Shown here: positions 22,227 to 31,800 of the stretch, one piece after another
Layout: the number at the start of each line of letters is the position of its first letter
Position numbering within the stretch: the stretch's first letter is position 1
NCBI GenBank assembly: GCA_964346725.1
Contig: CAYFVM010000022.1
Span: 1 to 39,825 of the forward strand
Direction of reading: 5' to 3'
Length of the DNA stretch: 39,825 nt
DNA from: UBA1715 sp964346725
Lineage (GTDB): Bacteria; Bacteroidota; Bacteroidia; Bacteroidales; UBA1715
The notes under the pieces: generated by a model
What the model saw: only the letters and a program-made list of their open reading frames with translations
Database searches by the model: none
What the model was told of the DNA's origin: nothing
Translations under genes and position numbers: made by a program

Positions 22227-22230
22227 CCAC

Positions 22231-22263
22231 AAAAAAAGCAGAATAAATAGTTCTGCTTTTTTT
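22231..22263 (+). terminator. Terminator of tRNA-His
   Basis: A 13-base stem (22231-22243 with 22251-22263) with a seven-base loop and a T-run of seven. Confidence 0.9.
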
Positions 22264-22349
22264 ATGCCCTTTTGTTATTTATCCATCTCACTCAAAGTTT
22301 GCAATAACAAAAAGAGTTCTTAGTCACAAAAAAATTGTTTCTTTGTGCT

Positions 22350-23474
22350 ATGAAGATTGCAATAAATACACGCTTACTCATAAAAGGGAGAATTGACGGG
22401 ATTTCGCGTTTTACCTACGAAACGGTAAAACGTATCTGCATTGAGCATCCCGAACATGAGTTTTATCTTCTCTTTGACCGCCACTATGACAATGAATATA
22501 TTTTTGCCGACAATGTAAAACCGGTAGTTATTCCGGTGCAAGCACGGCACCCGTTTTTGTGGATTATCTGGTTTCACTACCTGCTTCCACGCGTACTCAA
22601 ATCAATTCAAGCCGACGTTTTTGTGTCTACTGATGGATATGCTTTGCTCAATTCAAACATTGCCGAAGTAGATGTTATCCATGACTTGAATTTTGAACAT
22701 TTCCCCGAACATTTACCTCGATTGGTTCGTTGGTATTATCGGAAATATTTTCCGCAATATGCGCAAAAAGCAACGAGAATTGCCACCGTTTCAGAATATT
22801 CAAAGCATGATATTCACAAACTTTATAACGTTCCTCTCGAACGCATTGATGTGGTGTACAATGGCGTGAGCAGTTCGTTCACACCTCTTTTGGATATTGA
22901 GAAACAATTGGTACGCAAAAAATATACCAATGGTGAAGAGTTTTTCGTGTTTGTGGGCACGCTTCATCCTCGCAAAAACATAGAGAATTTGTTTACCGCG
23001 TTTGCTCTTTATAAAAAGGAAACACACCTCAACACCAAACTTATTATTGTTGGCGAGGCCATGTTCTTGTCAAAAGGCATACAGCAGGCTTACGATACTC
23101 ACGAATTTCACAACGACATCATTTTTACCGGCCGTGTTTCGGACAAAGAAATGAACTACATAGTAGGTTCTGCACTTGCCCTGACGTATGTTCCTCTATT
23201 TGAGGGATTTGGAATACCAATATTGGAAGCATTTGCGTGCAATATTCCGGTAATTACGTCAAACTGTACTTCGATGCCCGAAGTTGCCGGCGATGCGGCT
23301 CTGCTCTGCAATCCCGAAGACACGCAATCCATAGCAGACGCCATGACAAGACTTGCCACCGACAAAAATTTACAACAGTCTTTGCGCGAAAAAGAGAAAG
23401 CACAACTTCAGAAATTCTCGTGGGAAAAGACCGCAGAACGCTTGTGGCAAAGCATTCAAAAAGCAATTCAATGA
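22350..23474 (+). CDS. Glycosyltransferase family 4 protein
   Basis: A 374-residue GT-B fold retaining glycosyltransferase, likely acting in the cytoplasm on a surface polysaccharide. The N-terminal domain starts MKIAINTRLLIKGRIDGISRFTYE, with a glycine-containing acceptor loop. HDLNFEHFPE near 114, ATVSEYSKHDI near 150 and VYNGVSSSF near 170 precede the nucleotide-sugar domain with FVFVGTLHPRKN (about 195-206) and the EX7E motif EGFGIPILEAF near 280. An ATG at 22335 is in frame but the one at 22350 fits the family N-terminus. It is not in an obvious operon; a weak promoter match (TTTCTTTG) lies only a few bases upstream, so the leader would be short. Donor and acceptor are unknown. Confidence 0.88.
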   Translation: MKIAINTRLLIKGRIDGISRFTYETVKRICIEHPEHEFYLLFDRHYDNEYIFADNVKPVVIPVQARHPFLWIIWFHYLLPRVLKSIQADVFVSTDGYALLNSNIAEVDVIHDLNFEHFPEHLPRLVRWYYRKYFPQYAQKATRIATVSEYSKHDIHKLYNVPLERIDVVYNGVSSSFTPLLDIEKQLVRKKYTNGEEFFVFVGTLHPRKNIENLFTAFALYKKETHLNTKLIIVGEAMFLSKGIQQAYDTHEFHNDIIFTGRVSDKEMNYIVGSALALTYVPLFEGFGIPILEAFACNIPVITSNCTSMPEVAGDAALLCNPEDTQSIADAMTRLATDKNLQQSLREKEKAQLQKFSWEKTAERLWQSIQKAIQ

Positions 23475-23541
23475 GCTGGTCAAAAATTTTGACAGGTTCA
23501 AAAATTCTTCTGTTGCATAAAAGTCAAAAAGGATAAAATTT

Positions 23542-24444
23542 CTATCTTCCCAAATACAAAATATAGACACCTATTATCACACCAATAAGTGCGATGCCTT
23601 TTACGGCGATGTTTTTCTCCTTAAAAATAAGTGCACCACCAAGGAAAGAAATAAGTACATTACTTCGGCGTATTGGGGAGATTACGGCAATCAAAGCTCC
23701 AGGAATACTTAGGGCATAATAATAGAAAAAATCGGCAAACACTAAGAAAATGCCTATCATTGGAATAGTCCAGCGCCATTGAAATTTGTCACTTGTTTTG
23801 CGATGCGGAAACCAAATGAACATTACGCACGGTATCATGAGCAGGAACTGATACACAGAAAACCACGCCTGTATTTCCATTCGCGAAATTTTCAAGATAT
23901 CTATTAAATATTTGTCGTACAAAGAACTAATTGAACCCAATATTGTTCCTACAAAAATGAAGATAATCCAAATATTGTGAGTGAAACGGATGCCTTCCTT
24001 TTTTCCAATAACCGAATATGCAAAGAGACAAGCTATAATGAGTACGGTTCCAATCCATTGGTTGCCATTGAGTGATTCGTTAAATACAAAAACGGCTCCT
24101 ATAACCGTCCAGAGCGGTGCTGATGAACGTATTGGCGACACTATGGAAATTGGCAGATATTTCATAGCATAAAATGAAAATATCCACGAAGCAAGCACCA
24201 ATATACTTTTGAGGAAAATGAGCAATTGCGTTTTCCCTCCTGAAAATGGGACAAAAAACAGCGTGTCTTGCAACAGCTCTGGTTGAAAATGTGATATTAG
24301 AATGAACGGAAGAAGAATGCTAAGCGACGTGGCTGACGAAAGAAGCATCACAAGCATCACTACATTTCCTCGCAACGATGATTTTTTAAATACATCGTAA
24401 ATGCCTAGAAAAATGGCTGAAAATATAATGACTGTAACCCACAT
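23542..24444 (-). CDS. EamA-family (DMT superfamily) transporter
   Basis: A 300-residue inner-membrane protein with about ten predicted transmembrane helices arranged as two EamA domains, the drug/metabolite transporter fold. Each half carries typical stretches: FSFYAMKYLPISIVSPIRSSAPLWTVIGAVFVFNE (about residues 90-124) in the first, and YYYALSIPGALIAVISPIRRSNVLISFLGGALIFKE (about 240-275) in the second. The two SPIR(R)S segments are equivalent positions of the internal duplication. The substrate is unknown. It converges on the GT4 glycosyltransferase gene and is preceded by a TATCTTTG promoter element. Some EamA proteins move sugars or lipid-linked intermediates, but nothing here points to one. 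Confidence 0.85.
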   Translation of the reverse strand: MWVTVIIFSAIFLGIYDVFKKSSLRGNVVMLVMLLSSATSLSILLPFILISHFQPELLQDTLFFVPFSGGKTQLLIFLKSILVLASWIFSFYAMKYLPISIVSPIRSSAPLWTVIGAVFVFNESLNGNQWIGTVLIIACLFAYSVIGKKEGIRFTHNIWIIFIFVGTILGSISSLYDKYLIDILKISRMEIQAWFSVYQFLLMIPCVMFIWFPHRKTSDKFQWRWTIPMIGIFLVFADFFYYYALSIPGALIAVISPIRRSNVLISFLGGALIFKEKNIAVKGIALIGVIIGVYILYLGR

Positions 24445-24466
24445 ACACTGCTGTTTTTATCGTGGG

Positions 24467-24474
24467 CAAAGATA
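24467..24474 (-). promoter_or_regulatory. -7 promoter element of the EamA transporter gene
   Basis: Reads TATCTTTG on the minus strand, 22 bases upstream of the transporter ATG. Confidence 0.5.
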
Positions 24475-24526
24475 TATTTTTTTAGGTTATTGGCTATTGA
24501 CAGACTGTTAAAAGCTACAACAATTA

Positions 24527-25666
24527 CTAATTGCCTTTTTTCAACGTTATTACCGTAATTTCGGGTTTTGCATTTCCTAAACGTATGGGAAAAAATGTGA
24601 ATCCTAAACCTGCATTGACATACAAAGACTGGTTACCTTCGACATACAAGCCTCTGTTATCAGGATTAAATGCCTTGAACGGAGACCACCACGAAAAATC
24701 AATCTGTGAAGCATGCGTATGTCCAGAAAGTGTGAGCAGAATATCTGTTTTTGGCAATACCTCCTCGCGCCAATGTGTCGGATCATGCGAAAGCAAAACT
24801 CGAAACATTGACTCAGTACCAGCACTTGCTTTTGGCAAATCACCTATATGCGGGAATGGATATTTCCCTTGATTTTCAACACCAATAACAGCAATACTAT
24901 CTCCATTGCGTGATATCGTTGTATGCTCGTTCAACAATAAATGCCAGCCCATTGCGCGTTCGGTTGCTATCAGTTCCCGCACAGCTTTTGCAGAGTCATA
25001 GTGCACGTAACTCGCGTAATCATGGTTTCCCAACACGGAATAAATACCATCCGGCGCCTGTAGCTTTGCTAGAATTGACTTAAACGGCTCTAATTCTTCG
25101 GAGAGATTATTTACTAAATCACCGGTGAAAAATATCGCATCAGCGTGTTGGTCGTTTATAAGACGAACTGCCTCCTCCAACTTTTTACCATTGCGATTCC
25201 ACGAACCAATATGAATATCGGAAAGATGCACAATTTTATAGCCATTAAACGCCTCAGGGACTTTCGGTGAAACAAATTCGACCTTGTTTACTTGAAAAGA
25301 AAAAACATTCCAAATGCCATATATCAAAAAACCGATGAGCGCACCACCTAATACCAAACCGGCGATATTGAATGGCAAAATAGAAACACCAAATAGAGTG
25401 AATAATCTTCCCAACAACGAACACACGGAAAGTAGTAATTTCGGTAACTGCATACAGATCAATATTGTAACAGCAATGCCCAAATGACGGAATTTTATAG
25501 TCTGATTGTCTTCATTTAAAATGAGAACAATGGCTAAACCAACAAGCAGTATTGGCACATAATACAATAGTTTTATTCCCCACGATGTTTGTGCAATGAA
25601 ACTAAAATACATATATGCCTCTGGAGCAAACAAAATCACAAACAAGATTGCAAGTACTATAATCAT
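24527..25666 (-). CDS. Membrane-anchored metallophosphoesterase
   Basis: A 379-residue protein with four predicted N-terminal transmembrane helices (within residues 1-135) and a calcineurin-like phosphoesterase domain. The metal-binding motifs are in order: LSDIHIGS near 150 (DxH), FTGDLVNN near 183, LGNHDYASY near 213 and SGHTHASQ near 315. This layout matches the YaeI/YkuE-like phosphodiesterases that hydrolyse phospholipid-type or UDP-linked substrates at membranes. The frame is open upstream to 25750, but a TACTTTTG promoter element falls inside that extension, so the ATG at 25666 is taken. The preceding pgi gene ends in a terminator, so this gene is expressed alone. Substrate unknown. 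Confidence 0.86.
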   Translation of the reverse strand: MIIVLAILFVILFAPEAYMYFSFIAQTSWGIKLLYYVPILLVGLAIVLILNEDNQTIKFRHLGIAVTILICMQLPKLLLSVCSLLGRLFTLFGVSILPFNIAGLVLGGALIGFLIYGIWNVFSFQVNKVEFVSPKVPEAFNGYKIVHLSDIHIGSWNRNGKKLEEAVRLINDQHADAIFFTGDLVNNLSEELEPFKSILAKLQAPDGIYSVLGNHDYASYVHYDSAKAVRELIATERAMGWHLLLNEHTTISRNGDSIAVIGVENQGKYPFPHIGDLPKASAGTESMFRVLLSHDPTHWREEVLPKTDILLTLSGHTHASQIDFSWWSPFKAFNPDNRGLYVEGNQSLYVNAGLGFTFFPIRLGNAKPEITVITLKKGN

Positions 25667-25686
25667 ATTTCGTTCTAAAATGTATG

Positions 25687-25694
25687 CAAAAGTA
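25687..25694 (-). promoter_or_regulatory. -7 promoter element of the metallophosphoesterase gene
   Basis: Reads TACTTTTG on the minus strand, 20 bases upstream of the ATG at 25666. It decides the start over the longer frame from 25750. Confidence 0.55.
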
Positions 25695-25735
25695 GTCTTT
25701 TTAGCTGAATGTTTTGCCGTTCCTGCTACAAAACA

Positions 25736-25764
25736 AAAAAAAGGGTGCAACCGAAGCTACACCC
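25736..25764 (-). terminator. Rho-independent terminator of pgi
   Basis: A nine-base stem with two G-T wobbles (25743-25751 with 25756-25764) and a TTCG tetraloop, followed on the minus strand by about eight Ts. Confidence 0.88.
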
Positions 25765-25787
25765 TTTTGCTTGAGAAATTGAGCTTT

Positions 25788-27437
25788 CTATCTCATTTCT
25801 TTGTATTTGTTAATCAAAGCATTTGTTGATGAATCGTGAGTTGAAACTTTGTCATCGCTTTTCAATTCAGGTAAAATCACATTTGCCAATTGTTTTCCAA
25901 GTTGAACACCCCATTGGTCAAAGCTGAAAATGTTCCAAATAACACCTTGAGCAAAAATTTTGTGCTCGTACATTGCGATAAGTGAACCCAATACTTTCGG
26001 AGTCAATTTCTTGAACAAAATAGAGTTTGTAGGTTTGTTGCCGGTGAAAACCATGAATGGCAACAATGTTTTGATTTGTTCGTCGGATTTGCCTTGTGCT
26101 TTAAGTTCTTTAGAAACTTGATCTGCAGTTTTACCCATCATAAGTGCTTCTGGTTGAGCAAAGAAGTTTGCCAACAACTTTGGATGGTGGTCACCTACAG
26201 GATTTTGTGAAATAGCAGGTGCCATGAAATCGCAAGGAATCATTTTTGTACCTTGGTGAATCAATTGATAGAACGCATGTTGACCGTTTGTTCCCGGTTC
26301 TCCCCAAATAATTGGTCCTGTTTGGTAATCAACTACGTTTCCGTTGCGGTCAACATATTTACCGTTACTTTCCATGTTTCCTTGTTGGAAATATGCAGAA
26401 AAACGGTGCATATATTGGTCGTAAGGTAAAATTGCTTCAGTTTCTGCGCCATAGAAATTGTTGTACCAAATTCCTATAAGAGAAAGGATTACAGGGATAT
26501 TTTCTTCGAATTTCGTGTTACGGAAGTGGTTGTCCATTTCGTTTGCTCCTTCAAGCAATTTTTCGAAATTTTCGTATCCAATTGAGCAGCAAATTGACAA
26601 ACCAATAGCAGACCACAAAGAATAACGACCGCCTACCCAATCCCAGAATTCGAACATATTTTTGGTATCGATACCGAATTCAGAAACTGCTTTAGCATTC
26701 GTACTTAATGCCACAAAATGTTTTGCTACAGCGCTTTCGTCTTTTGCAACATTCAAGAACCATTGTTTTGCAGTAATGGCATTTGTCATTGTTTCAAGCG
26801 TAGTAAATGTTTTAGAAGCAACGATAAAAATTGTTGTTTCTGGATTTACTTTCTTCAAAGTTTCAGCCATGTGTGTTCCGTCAATGTTAGAAACGAAGTG
26901 GCTGGTAATATTTTGTTTTTTGTACGATTTAAGCGCTTCAGTAACCATAAGTGGGCCAAGGTCAGAACCGCCAATACCAATATTTACAACATCAGTGATT
27001 GCTTTACCAGTATAACCTTTCCAAGTACCTGAAATGATTTCATTTGAAAATTCTTTCATTTGCGCAAGCACTTTATTTACGCCCGGCATTACATCTTTTC
27101 CATCTGATAGAATAGGTGAATTGCTACGATTGCGAAGTGCAATGTGAAGCACTGAACGATCTTCAGTTTGGTTGATTTTGTCTCCGGTAAATTCAGCCTC
27201 AATTGCTTGTTTCAAACCGCATTCTTCTGCTAATTGGAACAAAAGGCTCATTACTTTTTCATCAACGATATTTTTTGAGAAATCAACAAAAATATCTTCG
27301 AATTGTAACGAATATTTTTCGGCACGTTTTGAATCTGCTGCAAAAAGCGATTTCATTTCAGTACCTTTGAACGTGGCGAAATATTTTTCAAGTTCTTTCC
27401 ACGCTTTTGTTTGAGTAGGATTAACTGTTGGTAACAT
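25788..27437 (-). CDS. pgi: Glucose-6-phosphate isomerase
   Basis: Interconverts glucose-6-phosphate and fructose-6-phosphate in glycolysis and gluconeogenesis, and links to mannose-6-phosphate for GDP-mannose (and possibly KDN) synthesis. The 549-residue protein has the size of the longer Pgi type found in Escherichia coli and eukaryotes. Family motifs include NIGIGGSDLGPLMV near 151-164, VASKTFTTLETMTNA near 205-219 (signature), GGRYSLWSAIGL near 268-279 (P_GLUCOSE_ISOMERASE_1), EPGTNGQHAFYQL near 378-390 and a C-terminal FDQWGVQLGKQLA near 503-515. It has a clear promoter upstream and a terminator downstream, so it is monocistronic. Confidence 0.97.
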   Translation of the reverse strand: MLPTVNPTQTKAWKELEKYFATFKGTEMKSLFAADSKRAEKYSLQFEDIFVDFSKNIVDEKVMSLLFQLAEECGLKQAIEAEFTGDKINQTEDRSVLHIALRNRSNSPILSDGKDVMPGVNKVLAQMKEFSNEIISGTWKGYTGKAITDVVNIGIGGSDLGPLMVTEALKSYKKQNITSHFVSNIDGTHMAETLKKVNPETTIFIVASKTFTTLETMTNAITAKQWFLNVAKDESAVAKHFVALSTNAKAVSEFGIDTKNMFEFWDWVGGRYSLWSAIGLSICCSIGYENFEKLLEGANEMDNHFRNTKFEENIPVILSLIGIWYNNFYGAETEAILPYDQYMHRFSAYFQQGNMESNGKYVDRNGNVVDYQTGPIIWGEPGTNGQHAFYQLIHQGTKMIPCDFMAPAISQNPVGDHHPKLLANFFAQPEALMMGKTADQVSKELKAQGKSDEQIKTLLPFMVFTGNKPTNSILFKKLTPKVLGSLIAMYEHKIFAQGVIWNIFSFDQWGVQLGKQLANVILPELKSDDKVSTHDSSTNALINKYKEMR

Positions 27438-27486
27438 ATTTTTACGTTAAAATTTTTACATTATTTTACCCATGTGGGCAACGCAC

Positions 27487-27515
27487 CAAAGGTAATTATT
27501 TTTTACTATTCGCAA
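27487..27515 (-). promoter_or_regulatory. Promoter of pgi
   Basis: On the minus strand TTG (27515-27513) and TACCTTTG (27494-27487) are separated by 18 bases, about 50 bases upstream of the ATG. Confidence 0.62.
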
Positions 27516-27530
27516 TAATTCTCCTCTTAC

Positions 27531-27569
27531 AAAACAAAAATCGGCAAACAGCCTGAGCCATTTGCCGAT
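27531..27569 (-). terminator. Terminator of the GH5 lipoprotein gene
   Basis: A nine-base perfect stem (27540-27548 with 27561-27569), 12-base loop, then TTTTTGTTTTG on the minus strand. It lies 20 bases after the GH5 stop. Confidence 0.85.
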
Positions 27570-27589
27570 TACGTCATTTTGAATACGTG

Positions 27590-28717
27590 TTATTTATTCA
27601 AGATAATTTTTGCAATTTCGTTTGGACTTCCGTTTTCGTCAACAATTGGGAAATCGCCTTTGTAGCACCAGTGCGCATTTGCAATATTGTGTTTGCGGAA
27701 CACACTTGAAATGTCTCTGTACCATTGCAACATAACTTCGTGGTCAACGAAAACAGGGTATGCGCCATATTCGCCACAATATGCTTGTAAACCAAGAGAA
27801 TCGCACAAACGAACGGCATCCATCATATCATTTTCAATACGTTCAACGCTCCATTCTTCGTTGCGCATACGAAGATATTCTACGATATTTTCATCAAGAT
27901 TTTTATAGAATGCCGTGTCTTGTAGTAACAATCCGGGATAAGTAAGCTTTGGTTTGTATGTAGCCAAATCTTTTGCTCTCGTCCAAGGTGCTCCATAGTG
28001 CGTAAGAATAATTGGATTGTAATAGTGGAAACTGATAATCAAATGTTTATCATTTGCCGGAACTTTTAAGTATTTCACCGTGTACACCGATTGTTGCATA
28101 TTGGAACCCACAATGATTGAACGATATGGCTCAACTTCTCGAATGCTTGCAATTAATTTTGCCTCAAGTTCATTCAAATTTTCATGCGTAGGAGCTACAG
28201 CTTCATTCAAAAGCTCATATGCAACGCGGTCGTTTGGATAGTCTTTCAAAAATGATTGTAAATCTTTCCAAATGCGAATGTGACGTTTCTGTGCATCAAC
28301 ATTTTCAAAAAGATTGTTTGCATTGCTGTTCTCATTGTTGAAGTGGTGCGAACGAATAATGTGTAGGTCCACCACTACGTTCATTCCGTCTTCTAATGTC
28401 CAATCTATGGCTTGTTTAAGCAAACGGAAAGCTTCTTCGTCGCGTTTTAATTCATCACTTTCGCCGTAAAATTGCACTTCGTCAATAGGAATACGAATGT
28501 GGTCGAAACCCATTGCAGCAATGCTATCAATGTCTTTTTTGCTGATTTGTGTGGCACGTTTTGTTTTGAAATCAGGTGATTGCGAAAGCCAGTGGCTTAG
28601 GTTTATACCTGTTCCGAGTTTGAACACATAGTCTCCTTTGTCGACCTTGCTTCCTCCGCAACCCATCAACATTGATATTCCCAAAATTGAGAGGAAAGAA
28701 ATTTTTAATTGTTTCAT
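27590..28717 (-). CDS. Glycoside hydrolase family 5-like lipoprotein (cellulase-type)
   Basis: A 375-residue lipoprotein with a lipobox MGC (Cys20) followed by GGS, then a GH5-type TIM barrel. Signature residues visible: GINLSHWL near 37-44, FDHIRIPID near 71-79, VVVDLHI near 114-120, YELLNEAV with the acid/base E172, ISFHYYNP near 228-235, and YCGEYGAY with the nucleophile E316. Family 5 includes endoglucanases, mannanases and related beta-glycanases; the exact substrate cannot be read. Lipoproteins of this kind sit on the outer membrane, here probably facing out, though the GGS after Cys is not the classical acidic surface-export signal. It lies 103 bases downstream of the giant Ig-like protein gene in the same direction, without its own visible TAnnTTTG element. 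Confidence 0.87.
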   Translation of the reverse strand: MKQLKISFLSILGISMLMGCGGSKVDKGDYVFKLGTGINLSHWLSQSPDFKTKRATQISKKDIDSIAAMGFDHIRIPIDEVQFYGESDELKRDEEAFRLLKQAIDWTLEDGMNVVVDLHIIRSHHFNNENSNANNLFENVDAQKRHIRIWKDLQSFLKDYPNDRVAYELLNEAVAPTHENLNELEAKLIASIREVEPYRSIIVGSNMQQSVYTVKYLKVPANDKHLIISFHYYNPIILTHYGAPWTRAKDLATYKPKLTYPGLLLQDTAFYKNLDENIVEYLRMRNEEWSVERIENDMMDAVRLCDSLGLQAYCGEYGAYPVFVDHEVMLQWYRDISSVFRKHNIANAHWCYKGDFPIVDENGSPNEIAKIILNK

Positions 28718-28768
28718 AATAAGATAGTTTAGATAGTTAATTTGGGTACTAAAATACTAATATTTTAA

Positions 28769-28801
28769 ATCCGCACAAACAATGCGAATGTTTGTGCGGA
28801 T
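28769..28801 (-). terminator. Hairpin between the giant gene and the GH5 gene
   Basis: An 11-base perfect inverted repeat (28770-28780 with 28790-28800) and nine-base loop, 20 bases after the giant gene's stop. The following ATTTAAAATATT on the minus strand is a weak T-tract, so termination may be partial. Confidence 0.6.
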
Positions 28802-28820
28802 AAAATACTGCCAATTAACT

Positions 28821-31800
28821 CTATCTAATCAAGGTTACGCTGCCGAATTTGGTTTTATTCCCCTTTCCATCATCAAATCCTTTCCATTCTTGACCATCAA
28901 GGAATGTTGCTTCCATTCTCCAGATATACACACCCGACATCATCATTTCACCTTCGTAACGTCCATCCCAACTATCCGTAAACATTCCATTCTCAACCTT
29001 GTTGGAATACCACAATAGATTTCCCCATTTGTCATAAATTGAGAATTCACATGTTTGGAGATTGTATCCGACTGGATGGAATGTTCGTACACTATGAGCC
29101 GGATTGCTTGGAGAGAAAGCATTTGGCACAAACAACGATGATGTAATATTTACATAAATACATTCTGCGTAGGAATCTTTACAGCCGAAACTATTTTCTA
29201 CCGTCAAAATAGGACAATTATATCCGAATACATATTCGCCTTCAGTAATTGTATTTCCACGTCTATTATACGGAACCACTATATCAACGGCATCTTCCGA
29301 TTCTCCTTGATGTCCATAATTCCATGACATTGTATATGAAACTTCCTCACTCACTTTTTCTCCATCAGCATTTATATATACCAAAGTATCTTGAATTGTG
29401 GAATCTTGGAGCGCTATTATATTAGATGAACCAGGCATTTGCCATGTGAATTTTGCCACCGGATTGGATGCAATTTTCACAATTAAGGTATCGTAACCTT
29501 CGCAACCTGCCCACGTTTGTTCAAATACAGTCAACGTATCAACACCTGACTTCATCCAATCTACGTATCGAACTGATGTAGCATCAGTCTTCGCATAGTT
29601 CAAATGCTCACCCGATACATCCCACAAATATGTACTTCCCTGTGTATACTGGGTATAGTAAGACTCGGTTGCTCCAATACAAACAGAATCGGAACCGAAA
29701 ATATTTGTTTTTGCCGCAGGAGCAACTTCCATAGAAACCGTGTCGTGAAGACTTTCACAACCGAGATTTTGCTCGGTATCATATATCTCATTATCAAACA
29801 CTTCAAACTGATACGTGCCGGTTTCTAAATCTTGTTGGTCAAATTGATAAACAGTTCCTATTGACGTTGTTGGAGTCGTACCCGAAAGACTATTCCACGT
29901 CATGTTTGGCGTTCCCATTGCCTGTAAATTCTTTATTTCATCACCATTACAAATCACGGTAGAGAACACGATTGGAGTACGAGGACGTTTTTTAACTGTA
30001 TATGTGATTGTCTTCGTTTCACTATTACAATATACGTTGTCATAACGATAACGATAATACGCTGAAATAGTGTGCGTTCCCGGCGTCTTCGATACATCAG
30101 TCATATCCAACGTATGTTGTTCATTATCAATATATGCTTTTGAAATATCACCGGAAGTAACCGTCCATCCTATGTACGAATTCGTTGTGATTTCTGGCGT
30201 AAATTCTTGTGCCTGAATAGCTTGTGCAGATTCATACACGCACATTGTTACATCATTACCAATAGAAAATGAAGGTTGTGCTATAACGTTCATAATCACT
30301 GGAATAACAGCACTTACGCATCCATTTTGTTCGCGTTGCACATAATACGTTGTCGTTCCGGTGAGTGTTTCTGCCTCTGGCATATAGGTTTTCCCCGTAG
30401 CTAAATAGGATATTTCTGTAACATTTACATCTGAGTACCATTTGTCTATTGCAAGATTTGTTTCTAAAGTCGGGACATCGACATCGCCCGCACACATACT
30501 TGCTCCTTTTACAATTGGTTCGGTTGGTTTTGCGCCTACAGTATAACTAACAGGAGCCGAAGGACCTTCACAACCATCAACCGTTTGCGATGCAAAGTAA
30601 GGATGGCTTCCCACTGTCATATCGGAAGTTTGGAACGAATTGCCCGTAGCTAATTGCGTGATTTTGTCGGATGCATACCACACAATGTTTTCTCCAGTTG
30701 CACTCAATATTGGAGCTGCATCGTATTCGCAAAGTTTTGCAGGAGCAAAAACTTGTGGTGCGCTCGGCAATGATTTTATTTTATATTGAGCCTCAGCAGT
30801 TGGACCAGCACAACCATCAACTATTTGCAATACAAAGAATGTATATGTTCCTACCATTGTTTGTATTGGTTGATATGTTTCGGTACCACGTTGCAATTCT
30901 GTTGATTGTGTTGCATCGGCATACCAAACTATTGTTGCATTGCTCTCTCCTGTTGCGGCTACTGTTTTTGGTTGTTCTTCAAAACAAATTTCATTGTTGG
31001 TTGTTTGAGGAGCAACTGGATTTGGCTTCACAGTATATTGAGATTCTACACTTGCACTATAACAGCCGTTATTATTACGAACAGCCCATACTGAATGAAG
31101 ACCTTCTTCACCGGCTGCAGGTATGAATTCCAATCCCGAAGCACTGCTCGTTACTACTGGTTCTCCACTTGTTCCCGGATTTTCTTCGTACCAATACACA
31201 TCACCAGCAGAGTTGTTAGCAATAAATGTTGGATTGGTAGTGCCAAAACAAACCGAGTTTAGCCCGCCATTGGTAGTAATTGTTGGTTTTGCCGTTTCTT
31301 TCATAGTAACTGTAACCTTCGTTCTCGGTCCTTCACAGCCGATTGGAGCAATATTGCCATTATACTCTGAAACCCAATAAGAATATGGACCAGCTATCGA
31401 TAATGATGGTGTATACGTACCATCCTCTTTTTCTTCCAATAACGTGCCATCTGTTGCTGAATCGTAGTATCGGAACACAGAACCGGCAGGTCTTGTCACA
31501 GTCCATGCGCCTGCTGTTGCGGTTAGTTGTGGAGCACCGGCATATACACAAGCTTCTTCATTAGAAATCACGACGCTGGGGACAGGACAGGCAATAATAG
31601 TAACGTTTGCAGCCGTTCGGTCACTATAGCAACCTTCTTTTTCCTGTGCTGCAAAATAATCTTTATTTACAACCACATTACCCTTATCTCCCGTTGTCCA
31701 AGATGTCCCTTGATCCAACTGCGTTCCTCCAGTGAGTGCACCATACCAACGTATCGTAGTTCCTCCGTTCAAATCAGCAGAAACAACGGCATCTGTATTT

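Noticed and set aside
22111..22323. 70-codon plus-strand frame
   Set aside because: It runs through tRNA-His and its terminator; no independent support as a gene.
23479..23493. Short palindrome between the GT4 and EamA genes
   Set aside because: The seven-base AT-rich arms with a single centre base cannot form a hairpin and there is no T-tract; probably chance in a convergent gap.
25667..25750. 28-residue N-terminal extension of the metallophosphoesterase
   Set aside because: It contains the TACTTTTG promoter element and part of the pgi terminator side; the hydrophobic N-terminus starts at 25666.
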